64,000 nt of DNA from an uncultured Bacilli bacterium (GTDB taxonomy: Bacteria > Bacillota_I > Bacilli_A > RF39 > UBA660), in the NCBI GenBank assembly GCA_934090685.1, contig CAKOJN010000007.1:1-64000 (forward strand), in the 5' to 3' direction. The position numbers were made by a program, and so were the translations under genes. Of this stretch, positions 15,791 through 22,682 are shown one piece after another. Below the pieces are notes generated by a model. The model was not told the DNA's origin and ran no database searches. It saw only the letters and a list, made by a program, of their open reading frames with translations. Each line of letters starts with the position of its first letter. The first letter of the stretch is position 1.

Positions 15791-16381
15791 ATGAAAACAA
15801 AAGTATTATTTGTAAAAAATATTGATGAATTTAATGAATTAAGAAAGATTGATGGGGATGCTAGAGTTACTGTGATATTACTAGATGATTTAGATTTTAA
15901 AGGACAAAATTTTGAACCAATAGATTTTGATGGAAAAGTTGACCTTATATTAAGAGGATTTGGTATGAATATCAATAATGTAAATATTTTAAGTGAAGAA
16001 GATAATGTTGGTATATTTAAAAAATTAAATAATTTAAATATTAAAGATGTTAATTTCTTTAATATTCACGTTAATGGTAAAAGTAACACTGGTAGTATAG
16101 TTGGTAGAGTTGATAATAAACTTACACTAATTCATACTAAAATCATTAGTGAAGTTAATGGTAATACAATGGTTGGTGGTATTTGTGGACTTGCCAAGAA
16201 AGTTAAATTAATAGATTCATTAATAGCTACTAGAGTAAGTGCATTAGGTGGTAATGGTTTAGCTTTAGGAGCGTGTGAAACATTTATAGATCACAATAAT
16301 ACTTTTGTTAAACTAGGTAAAGACAATCATCATGAAGAAACAGAAGAGAATAAGACAGGTATAATATTATCATTAAAATAG
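15791..16381 (+). CDS. Small beta-helix/GLUG-like hypothetical protein
   Basis: A 196-residue soluble protein 8 bases after ileS and probably co-transcribed with it. The central part repeats a short pattern (NVGIFKKLNNLNIKDVNFFN, NTGSIVGRVDNKLTLIHTKI, TMVGGICGLAKKVKLIDSLI) like the GLUG motif found in bacterial beta-helix surface proteins. No signal peptide or membrane helix is seen, which is odd for that group, so a cytoplasmic role is possible. The start has GGAGTT before ATG. It ends before a good terminator. Function unknown. Confidence 0.6.
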   Translation: MKTKVLFVKNIDEFNELRKIDGDARVTVILLDDLDFKGQNFEPIDFDGKVDLILRGFGMNINNVNILSEEDNVGIFKKLNNLNIKDVNFFNIHVNGKSNTGSIVGRVDNKLTLIHTKIISEVNGNTMVGGICGLAKKVKLIDSLIATRVSALGGNGLALGACETFIDHNNTFVKLGKDNHHEETEENKTGIILSLK

Positions 16382-16410
16382 AAAAGGGCATTTTAATTAA
16401 TGCTCTTTTT
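16382..16410 (+). terminator. Terminator ending the ileS transcript
   Basis: An 11-bp stem (AAAAGGGCATT with AATGCTCTTTT, one G-U pair) around TTAATT, followed by T's. Its right part is the first copy of a 24-bp sequence repeated at 16928-16951. Confidence 0.85.
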
Positions 16411-16438
16411 TGATATAATTATAAAAAAGGAGAATTAT

Positions 16439-16897
16439 ATGGATGTAGTAATACGAAAAGCAGAATTGAAAGATACAAAAGATGCAAATAATTTACTAAC
16501 CTTGCTTATAAGGGATGAGAAACAATATGATCCTAGTATAAATGAAAAGTGTGTAATTAGTGGATTTTATGAAAATATGATTTCTAATGATTCTAATATT
16601 CTTTTAGTCGCAGAAATTGATAATAAAATTATTGGATATTTATATGGTTACATAGTGGATAATGGAAATACATATTTAGATAAAGTATCTAAGCTAGATG
16701 CTTTATATATTATTAAAGAATATAGAAAGAATAAAATTGCAACAAAACTAATAAATGAGTTTAAATCTTGGTCATTAAAAAATGGTGTTAAATATATTGA
16801 ACTTCAAGTTTTAAATGATAATACAAGCGCAGTTAATTTATATAAAAAAGAGGGATTTAGATCATTTAAGTCAACTTTAATAAACAAAATACAATAA
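16439..16897 (+). CDS. GNAT-family N-acetyltransferase
   Basis: A 152-residue acetyl-CoA-dependent transferase. ATG at 16439 is chosen because AAGGAG lies 6 bases upstream; the frame is open from 16400 but that part is the upstream terminator and promoter. GNAT motif A is LDALYIIKEYRKNKIATKLI (~residues 77-96) and motif B is IELQVLNDNTSAVNLYKKEGF (~121-141), the acetyl-CoA site and the C-terminal strand/helix. Substrate unknown; it may acetylate amines or a ribosomal or antibiotic target. TATAAT at 16414-16419, right after the terminator, could start it. It converges with sigK, with one base between stop codons; its terminator lies inside the sigK coding sequence. Confidence 0.85.
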   Translation: MDVVIRKAELKDTKDANNLLTLLIRDEKQYDPSINEKCVISGFYENMISNDSNILLVAEIDNKIIGYLYGYIVDNGNTYLDKVSKLDALYIIKEYRKNKIATKLINEFKSWSLKNGVKYIELQVLNDNTSAVNLYKKEGFRSFKSTLINKIQ

Positions 16898-16898
16898 A

Positions 16899-17585
16899 TT
16901 AATTATTATTCTTTATAAACTCACGGAGCATTTTAATTAATGCTCTTTTTTCTATTCTTGATACATAACTTCTTGAAATACCTAGTTTTTTAGCAATTTC
17001 TTTTTGTGTTTTTTCATTGGTATTTAAAAGGCCATAACGCATTTTAATTATCTCTAATTCTCTTTTATTAAGTACAGTTAAATATTTGCTTAAATGTGCT
17101 ATATTATCGTTATATTCTATTGTTTTAATAGGGCTTTCTGTTTCTTCTTTTAATACATCTATTAAAGTAATATCACCACCATCTTTATCATGACCTATAA
17201 CATCATTTAAACTAATATTGTTATTATATTTCTTATTACTTCTAAAATACATTAGTATTTCATTATCTGCACATTTAGCGGCATATGTAGTTAGTTTTAC
17301 TTTCTTTTGTGGTCTATATGAATCTATTCCTTTTATAAGACCAATAGTACCAATACTTATTAAATCATCAGTATTTCCCTTAGATTCGTACTTTTTAACT
17401 ATATGAGCAACTAATCTTAAATTATGTTCAATAAGTTTATTTCTTGCTTCTTTATCTCCTTTTAGATGCCTTTCAATATACATTTTCTCATCTTCTTTAG
17501 AAAGAGGGGGCTCAAATACATTAAGAGAATAACTAGTAGTAAATATTTTTATTTTCTTTAAATAATTTATAATTTTATTTAACAC
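16899..17585 (-). CDS. sigK: Sporulation sigma factor SigK-like
   Basis: A 228-residue sigma-70-family protein closest to the late mother-cell factor SigK. Region 2 has HNLRLVAHIVKKYESKG and DDLISIGTIGLIKGIDSYR; region 4 has KTQKEIAKKLGISRSYVSRI then EKRALIKML, the DNA-binding helix-turn-helix. The first ~20 residues are a hydrophobic/basic pro-like segment (LNKIINYLKKIKIFTTSYSL), as in pro-SigK. The start is taken as GTG at 17585 with AGGTGA 5-6 bases upstream; the frame is open to GTG at 17594 but that overlaps the SD. The gene is intact with no inserted skin element. The 42-bp repeat A (17598-17639) lies directly upstream and may hold its promoter. With spoIIP and spoIIM in this window it implies an endospore-type programme. 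Confidence 0.88.
   Translation of the reverse strand: MLNKIINYLKKIKIFTTSYSLNVFEPPLSKEDEKMYIERHLKGDKEARNKLIEHNLRLVAHIVKKYESKGNTDDLISIGTIGLIKGIDSYRPQKKVKLTTYAAKCADNEILMYFRSNKKYNNNISLNDVIGHDKDGGDITLIDVLKEETESPIKTIEYNDNIAHLSKYLTVLNKRELEIIKMRYGLLNTNEKTQKEIAKKLGISRSYVSRIEKRALIKMLREFIKNNN
16925..16951 (+). terminator. Terminator of the GNAT gene located inside the antisense 3' end of sigK
   Basis: GGAGCATT pairs with AATGCTCT around TTAATT and is followed by T6 on the plus strand. It lies within the last codons of sigK, which runs the other way. The sequence GCATTTTAATTAATGC plus CTCTTTTTT (16928-16951) is identical over 24 bp to 16388-16411. Confidence 0.7.
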
Positions 17586-17597
17586 ATAAATCACCTA

Positions 17598-17639
17598 ATA
17601 TATTTTATTATTTGAAAGTGTAAATTATGTAAATATTGT
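17598..17639. repeat. 42-bp direct repeat, copy A (upstream of sigK)
   Basis: The sequence beginning ATATATTTTATTATTTGA and ending TGTAAATATTGT is repeated at 18711-18752 with one mismatch in 42 (A/T at the 20th base). Similarity stops sharply on both sides. This copy lies directly upstream of the sigK start, so it may include regulatory sites. Confidence 0.75.
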
Positions 17640-17709
17640 CACACACCAAATTTCAATAAATTAATAAATATTTTTTTGATAATAATGATAATTAAGCAAT
17701 TTTATGTGG

Positions 17710-17715
17710 TATACT
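17710..17715 (+). promoter_or_regulatory. -10 element (TATACT) for the CYTH gene
   Basis: TGTGG-TATACT near 17705-17715 resembles the extended -10 used before other genes here. It lies ~26 bases before the ATG, which has AAGGAG upstream. No clear -35 is seen. Confidence 0.45.
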
Positions 17716-17740
17716 AATTTATGAATAAGGAGAATACATT

Positions 17741-18535
17741 ATGGCAAAATTGGAAAAAGAAATTAAAATATTGAATATTGATGTAGAGAGTACAAAAGAA
17801 AAACTTGATAATATAGGTGCAACTTTTAAAACTAAAAAAGAACAAAAAATATATACTTATGATATTATGACTATAAATTACAGATTTGAAGAAGCAATTT
17901 TATTATTAAAATCTGATAATGAATTACTAAAAACAACCGCAACTAAAAAGCTTGCGATTGTATTAGATGAATTTGTAGATTTGGTTAATGATAAAAAACT
18001 TAATTTGATATTGAATGATTTAAATGTTGACAGTTTTTCAGATTTATTATTAAACGACGCTTCAATTATTCTTAAAAAAATATTGGGTTCAAGTTTATTA
18101 TTAAATGAGATTAAAAAATTTGAAATAAATCCAAATAAATGGGTAAGACTTAGAAAAAGTAATGATAAAGTAGAACTTACAGTAAAACATATTTATGATA
18201 AAAATAATGATAAAATACAAAAGGTAAAAGAATTTGAGATACAAGTTTCAGATTTAGATGAGACTAATAAATTATTAGAAGAAGTAGGTCTTGTTAGAAG
18301 AAATTATCAAGAAAAAATAAGATATAGTTATGTGTATAAATCAGCTGAAATTGAATTAGATATATGGCCTAATTTAGAACCTTATATGGAAATAGAATGT
18401 GATGATGCAACAGTTATTGATGAAATTGTTTCTTTACTTGAATTTAATGATAAAAGAATAGTTTCTATGAATACTGAAGGTTTATATAGAGAAAAAGGAA
18501 TTGACATTTTAAAAATTTCAGATTTAAAATTTTAA
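17741..18535 (+). CDS. CYTH-domain protein (triphosphate tunnel metalloenzyme)
   Basis: A 264-residue protein of the CYTH superfamily, whose members hydrolyse or cyclise organic triphosphates inside a charged beta-tunnel. The family signature EKEIKIL (ExExK-type) is at residues 5-11, WVRLRKS ... VELTVKH at ~133-150, EFEIQVSD at ~165, YQEKIRYSYVY at ~188 and AEIELDIWPNLEPYMEIE at ~203-220, supplying the Glu/Arg/Lys residues of the tunnel. Residues ~45-125 are an insertion compared with minimal CYTH proteins and look helical. Class IV adenylate cyclase and thiamine triphosphatase are both possible; the sequence does not decide. It is monocistronic, diverging from sigK. Confidence 0.85.
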   Translation: MAKLEKEIKILNIDVESTKEKLDNIGATFKTKKEQKIYTYDIMTINYRFEEAILLLKSDNELLKTTATKKLAIVLDEFVDLVNDKKLNLILNDLNVDSFSDLLLNDASIILKKILGSSLLLNEIKKFEINPNKWVRLRKSNDKVELTVKHIYDKNNDKIQKVKEFEIQVSDLDETNKLLEEVGLVRRNYQEKIRYSYVYKSAEIELDIWPNLEPYMEIECDDATVIDEIVSLLEFNDKRIVSMNTEGLYREKGIDILKISDLKF

Positions 18536-18710
18536 TATATATTTTTAGTGGTATATACAAAAAAGTTTTGAAGCAAATATATTTAATTTAATGATTATCA
18601 AAATCAGTTATTTAAAGAGTTTGGATGCGAATATAGTATAAATCTAAATTCTTTTTTTGTTCATTTGGCAATACCTAAATATGAAGAATAATTTATAAAT
18701 ATTTTATAGA

Positions 18711-18752
18711 ATATATTTTATTATTTGATAGTGTAAATTATGTAAATATTGT
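18711..18752. repeat. 42-bp direct repeat, copy B (upstream of nrdD)
   Basis: It matches 17598-17639 in 41 of 42 bases, in the same orientation. It is about 140 bp upstream of the nrdD promoter, and lies in DNA that otherwise carries a gene remnant. Confidence 0.75.
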
Positions 18753-18851
18753 TTTTTGCCTTAAATACAGGGAATGTTTTTTATTGACATTTTTATTAAA
18801 AAGTGCTTTGTGATTATTTTGTAAAAAAATAAAAAAATGCTTTAAAAAACA

Positions 18852-18881
18852 TTTACTTTATATACACGTTTGTGATATGAT
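18852..18881 (+). promoter_or_regulatory. Probable nrdD operon promoter
   Basis: TTTACT (18852-18857) and TATGAT (18876-18881) are 18 bp apart. The leader carries a 6-bp hairpin (AGTTAG/CTAACT) before the SD GAAGGTGAGG. No clear NrdR box was recognised. Confidence 0.6.
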
Positions 18882-18924
18882 TTATTTAAGTTAGAGAGTA
18901 ACCTAACTTGAAGGTGAGGTAATA

Positions 18925-21198
18925 ATGGAAAAGGATTTTTTTGATGAGATTGTTGTTGTCAAAAGAAGCGGTCAAAGAGTTAATTTTAATGACGCTAAAG
19001 TTGCAATAGCAGTAAAGAAGGGTTTTGATAGCGTATATGAAGAGTATGATGAGAAACTAGTAAATAAAGTTAAAGAAAAGGTACTTTCATATATTAAAAA
19101 GAATTACAAAGATAGAAAGACTATTAATGTTGAAGATGTACAAGATGCGATAGAAAAAGTACTTCAAGATATGAAATATGATGATGTATATACTTCATTT
19201 AAAGAATATAGAGAAAGAAGAGCAGCATCTAGAGAAGCATTTGTAGTAAAACAACAACATAAGTTTGTTAAAGCTATTGAGTCTTTAGGACTTAAAACTT
19301 CATCAGAAGAGAATGCTAAGAGAGAGAATGCTAATGTTGATGGAGATGGACCTATGGGAACTATGCTTCATTTTGGTTCTACTGTATCAAGAGAATTTGC
19401 TAAGGCATACTTAATGGATAATAAATATGCAAGAGCACATGATGAGGGATTAATTCATATTCATGATTTAGATTTCTGGGCTATGGGAACTACTACTTGT
19501 ACTCAAATAGATTTACAAAAATTATTTAAGAATGGTTTTTCAACTGGACATGGATATTTAAGAACACCTAATAGTATTGGTAGTTATTCAGCGCTTGCTG
19601 CGATAGCTATTCAAGCTAATCAAAATGAACAACATGGAGGACAAAGTATCCCTGCATTTGATTATTATATGGCACCTGGTGTACTTAAAACATTTAAAAA
19701 AGAATTTAAACAAGCTTTATATAATTTAATAGATTTTGAAGGTTTTAGTGAATTTGTTAATTTTAATAAAGTAATTGAAATAATAGACAAACTTGAAAGT
19801 ATTGAATTTGATATGGTTTTATTTGATGAATTTACATCAAAGAGTAGGAAATTAAAAGAAATATTTGATAATGCTTATGATGAAGCAATGGCAAAAACAG
19901 ATAGAAATACATATCAAGCAATGGAAGCATTTATTCATAACTTAAATACAATGCATTCAAGAGCAGGTGCTCAAGTACCATTTAGTTCAGTAAACTTTGG
20001 TACTGATATTAGTCCTGAAGGTAGAATGGTTATTAAAAACTATTTACTAGCAACAGATGCAGGATTAGGGCATGGTGAGACTCCAATATTCCCAATATCA
20101 ATATTTAAGGTAAAAGAAGGAGTTAACTATAATAAAGAAGATCCAAGTTATGATTTATTTAGACTTGCATGTAGAGTTTCTGCTAAAAGATTGTTTCCTA
20201 ACTTCTCATTCTTAGATTCATCATTTAATAAAAAGTTTTTAGTAGAAGGAGATTACAATACTGAAGTAGGTTACATGGGGTGCAGAACAAGAGTTCTTGC
20301 TAATGTTTGTGGTCCTGCTGTTACTCCTGGACGTGGTAATTTAAGTTTTACATCAATTAACTTACCAAGAATAGGTATTCACCATGGTATATGTTTAGGT
20401 GAAAGAGATAAGGCAGATATGAAAGGGTTCTATGAAGAACTTGATGAAACAATTGAACTTGTAAAAGGACAATTATTACAAAGATTTGAATGTCAATGTT
20501 CTAAGACAAGAGCAAACTTTAAATTCTTATTAGGATCAGGTGTATGGATTAATAGTGAGAAAATGGATTATAAGACTAAACTTAGAACTGTTTTAAAACA
20601 TGGTACATTATCAATCGGATTTATTGGTCTTGCTGAAACATTAAAAGCATTAACTGGAGAACATCATGGTGAGAGTGAAAAAGCACAAAAACTAGGACTT
20701 GAGATTATTGGTCATATTCGTAAAAAATGTGATGAATATTGTGAAGAATATAATTTAAACTTTACTTGTCTTGCTACTCCTGCTGAAGGTCTTTCTGGTA
20801 GATTTGTAGCAATAGATAGATCAATCTATGGAAAAATTAAAGGTGTAACTGATAGAGATTACTATACTAACTCATTCCATGTACCAGTTTATTATAAAAC
20901 TAGTGTTAAACATAAAATGGAAGTTGAAGGTAAATATCATACTCTTACAAATGCAGGACATATTTCATATATTGAACTTGATGGAGATACAGTAAATAAT
21001 GTAGATGCATTTGAATCAGTAGTTAGAATTATGCATGACTCAGATATAGGATATGGTGCGATTAACCATCCAGTAGATAGAGATCCTGTATGTGGTTATG
21101 TTGGTGTCATAAAAGATGTTTGCCCAAGATGTGGTAGACATGAATGCGAAGGCGTTGAGATGGAAAAAATAACTTGTCTTGAATGCCAAGGAAGATAA
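18925..21198 (+). CDS. nrdD: Anaerobic ribonucleoside-triphosphate reductase, catalytic part (lacks the glycyl-radical segment)
   Basis: A 757-residue class III ribonucleotide reductase that makes dNTPs without oxygen. An ATP-cone regulatory domain occupies residues ~8-100 (VVVKRSGQRVNFNDAKVAIA). The ten-strand barrel follows, with VCGPAVTPGRGNLSFTSINL, TRANFKFLLGSG and GTLSIGFIGLAETLKALTG. The C-terminus has the zinc-site Cys pairs (DPVCGYVGV, VCPRCGRHEC, CLEC) and stops at QGR. In related enzymes the chain goes on to an ITGYLVG-type loop carrying the radical glycine. Here that loop is encoded by the next gene (21222-21377), with its own SD and ATG. The two parts must presumably associate for activity. 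SD is GAAGGTGAGG. Confidence 0.93.
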   Translation: MEKDFFDEIVVVKRSGQRVNFNDAKVAIAVKKGFDSVYEEYDEKLVNKVKEKVLSYIKKNYKDRKTINVEDVQDAIEKVLQDMKYDDVYTSFKEYRERRAASREAFVVKQQHKFVKAIESLGLKTSSEENAKRENANVDGDGPMGTMLHFGSTVSREFAKAYLMDNKYARAHDEGLIHIHDLDFWAMGTTTCTQIDLQKLFKNGFSTGHGYLRTPNSIGSYSALAAIAIQANQNEQHGGQSIPAFDYYMAPGVLKTFKKEFKQALYNLIDFEGFSEFVNFNKVIEIIDKLESIEFDMVLFDEFTSKSRKLKEIFDNAYDEAMAKTDRNTYQAMEAFIHNLNTMHSRAGAQVPFSSVNFGTDISPEGRMVIKNYLLATDAGLGHGETPIFPISIFKVKEGVNYNKEDPSYDLFRLACRVSAKRLFPNFSFLDSSFNKKFLVEGDYNTEVGYMGCRTRVLANVCGPAVTPGRGNLSFTSINLPRIGIHHGICLGERDKADMKGFYEELDETIELVKGQLLQRFECQCSKTRANFKFLLGSGVWINSEKMDYKTKLRTVLKHGTLSIGFIGLAETLKALTGEHHGESEKAQKLGLEIIGHIRKKCDEYCEEYNLNFTCLATPAEGLSGRFVAIDRSIYGKIKGVTDRDYYTNSFHVPVYYKTSVKHKMEVEGKYHTLTNAGHISYIELDGDTVNNVDAFESVVRIMHDSDIGYGAINHPVDRDPVCGYVGVIKDVCPRCGRHECEGVEMEKITCLECQGR

Positions 21199-21221
21199 AA
21201 AATAGGAAAGAGGTAATAATT

Positions 21222-21377
21222 ATGGATAAAGAAGTCAAAAATAAAAAAGTTGTTGGTGAAGGAGTAAAATTCGATAGAATTAGAAGAATAACTGGTTATC
21301 TTGTTGGTACTTTAGATAGATTTAATAATGCTAAAAAAGCAGAAGTAAATGATAGAGTAACTCATGCCACAAAGTAA
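21222..21377 (+). CDS. nrdD: Stand-alone glycyl-radical C-terminal segment of class III ribonucleotide reductase
   Basis: A 51-residue protein, MDKEVKNKKVVGEGVKFD then RIRRITGYLVGTLDRFNNAK and KAEVNDRVTHATK. This is the C-terminal tail of NrdD proteins of the RIRRITGYLVGTLDRxNxAK...DRVKH type. Gly25 (ITGYL) corresponds to the glycine that carries the radical made by NrdG. It begins 24 bases after the stop of the main nrdD frame and is in another frame. It has its own ribosome site (AAAGAGG, ~10 bases before ATG). The frame is open further upstream from 21183, overlapping the end of nrdD, so a sequencing error or programmed -1 frameshift cannot be excluded. It overlaps nrdG by 14 bases. A split radical subunit is the simplest reading. 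Confidence 0.8.
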   Translation: MDKEVKNKKVVGEGVKFDRIRRITGYLVGTLDRFNNAKKAEVNDRVTHATK

Positions 21378-21933
21378 AGAATACATAAGACTTGCTGCTG
21401 ACTTACAAACAGATAGCATAGTAGATGGTCCTGGACTAAGAGCAGTTATATGGACTCAAGGTTGTCATCATAATTGTAAAGGATGTCATAATCCTACCAC
21501 TCATGATTTTAATGGAGGAGGGTTAGTTCCTGTGTCCCTTGTATGTGAGGCAATTGATGAACTTGAATATCATACAGGAATAACTTTTAGTGGTGGAGAT
21601 CCTATGTATCAACCAGTTGCTTGTAATGAAATCGCAGCATATGCTAAAAGTAAAGGGTATAATATATGGGTATATACTGGCTTTACATTTGAAGAACTAA
21701 TGAAAATGTCTAAAACTATGCCTATATATAAAGAATTCTTAGAGAAAATTGATATTCTTGTAGATGGAAGATTTATTTTAGAGCAAAGAGACTTAAGTTT
21801 ATTATTTAGAGGTTCTAAAAATCAAAGATTAATTGATGTTAAAAAAACGCTTAAAAATAAAGAAATAACTCTTCTTAATGAATATGAATATAAAGAAGAA
21901 AAAATGTTTGAAAAGAGACCTATGTTTGTATAG
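21364..21933 (+). CDS. nrdG: Anaerobic ribonucleotide reductase activating protein, radical SAM
   Basis: A 189-residue radical SAM enzyme that puts the glycyl radical on NrdD. The cluster-binding motif is WTQGCHHNCKGCHNP (CxxxCxxC, ~residues 30-44), SAM binding is supported by TFSGGDPMYQP (~79), and a DGRFI segment (~138) is typical of NrdG. The start ATG overlaps the end of the small glycyl-radical gene by 14 bases with no strong SD, so translation is probably coupled. The gene order, catalytic part, radical segment, activase, puts substrate and activator in adjacent frames. A terminator overlaps its stop. Confidence 0.95.
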   Translation: MPQSKEYIRLAADLQTDSIVDGPGLRAVIWTQGCHHNCKGCHNPTTHDFNGGGLVPVSLVCEAIDELEYHTGITFSGGDPMYQPVACNEIAAYAKSKGYNIWVYTGFTFEELMKMSKTMPIYKEFLEKIDILVDGRFILEQRDLSLLFRGSKNQRLIDVKKTLKNKEITLLNEYEYKEEKMFEKRPMFV

Positions 21934-21940
21934 GTCTTTT
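21916..21940 (+). terminator. Terminator of the nrd operon
   Basis: AGACCTAT (21916-21923) pairs with ATAGGTCT (21930-21937) followed by T's; it contains the nrdG stop codon. Confidence 0.85.
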
Positions 21941-22012
21941 ATAATAAATTAAAAATACTTTGCTTCATGAATAATTAAAATTTAATTTTTGTAAAATATA
22001 ATAATTTTTCTA

Positions 22013-22040
22013 TTGATTTTAATAAAAAGTATGATATAAT
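22013..22040 (+). promoter_or_regulatory. Promoter of the DUF4358-MBOAT-DHHW genes
   Basis: TTGATT (22013-22018) and TATAAT (22035-22040) with a 16-bp spacer, 24 bases before the ATG. Confidence 0.7.
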
Positions 22041-22063
22041 TTACAAAAAGATAGGAGGCAAAA

Positions 22064-22642
22064 ATGAAAAAGCAAAATATTTTAATAATTGGTTTGATAT
22101 TATTAGCGGTTGTATCATTTATAATATTTATATTAGTATCAGGTAGTCATAATAGAGGTGATCTTGAAACATCAAAAGACATTAATAACATTATAAATAC
22201 TATAAATAAAAATAATAAAGATCTTTTACCTGAACTTGAAACTATGAAAATAGATGTAAAAAATATTGATGAGGTAACTAGTTATACGGGTTTAAAAACA
22301 AATGATGATATTGAATCAATTACTGTATCAGTACCATTGATAACAGCACAAGCTTATTCTGTGGCTATTGTTAAGGTTAAAGAGAATGCTGATGTAGAAA
22401 AAATCAAACAAGAAATGTTAGATAATATTGATATGGGACGTTGGATTTGCGTTTCTGCAGAACAATTATACATCACTAATAGTGGTAATTTAATATTCTC
22501 TGTAATGGCTGATAAAGATATTGCTGAAGCTGTATATAATGATTTTAAGAAATATGTAAATAATAATATTGGAAAAGAATTAGAAAAATCAAATGATGAG
22601 GAAGATATAGAACTTCCACCTGAAATGCCTGCAGAAGAATAA
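22064..22642 (+). CDS. DUF4358 membrane-anchored extracellular protein
   Basis: A 192-residue protein with one N-terminal membrane helix (residues ~5-27, ILIIGLILLAVVSFIIFILV) and an outside domain. The segment VSVPLITAQAYSVAIVKVKE then NADVEKIKQEM (~85-118) is the core of the DUF4358 family, small exported proteins of gut Firmicutes often found next to MBOAT acyltransferases. The C-terminus is acidic and Pro-rich. AGGAGG lies 6 bases before ATG. The partial terminator after it (22645-22668) may let some transcription reach MBOAT. Role in surface polymer modification is inferred from neighbours. Confidence 0.75.
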   Translation: MKKQNILIIGLILLAVVSFIIFILVSGSHNRGDLETSKDINNIINTINKNNKDLLPELETMKIDVKNIDEVTSYTGLKTNDDIESITVSVPLITAQAYSVAIVKVKENADVEKIKQEMLDNIDMGRWICVSAEQLYITNSGNLIFSVMADKDIAEAVYNDFKKYVNNNIGKELEKSNDEEDIELPPEMPAEE

Positions 22643-22644
22643 TG

Positions 22645-22668
22645 AAGCACCTTTTAAGGTGCCTTTTT
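22645..22668 (+). terminator. Hairpin terminator/attenuator before the MBOAT gene
   Basis: GCACCT (22647-22652) pairs with AGGTGC (22657-22662) and is followed by T5. It separates DUF4358 from the MBOAT gene, which begins 21 bases later. Confidence 0.7.
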
Positions 22669-22682
22669 AAAAGGAGGACAAA

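Larger units (their letters stand above)
18536..18924. other. 389-bp intergenic region with a gene remnant, repeat copy B and the nrdD promoter
   Basis: 18587-18691 is an open stretch without a start codon whose codons read NDYQNQLFKEFGCEYSINLN then SFFVHLAIPKYEE and a stop, looking like the last ~35 residues of a lost protein. 18711-18752 is copy B of the 42-bp repeat. 18852-18881 holds the nrdD promoter. A stem AGTTAG/CTAACT lies in the nrdD leader at about 18889-18910. Confidence 0.5.

Noticed and set aside
16928..16951. Insertion element ends from the 24-bp repeat near sigK
   Set aside because: The repeat is a terminator hairpin, without inverted copies at both ends of a segment or target duplication.
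18587..18691. Small gene reading NDYQNQLFKEF...
   Set aside because: There is no start codon or SD and the frame is closed just upstream; treated as a remnant.
17598..18752. CRISPR array from the 42-bp repeat
   Set aside because: Only two copies, over 1 kb apart, without spacers or cas genes.
21183..21221. Programmed -1 frameshift joining nrdD to the glycyl-radical segment
   Set aside because: No convincing slippery heptamer precedes the nrdD stop, and the small gene has its own SD and ATG; kept as an alternative only.
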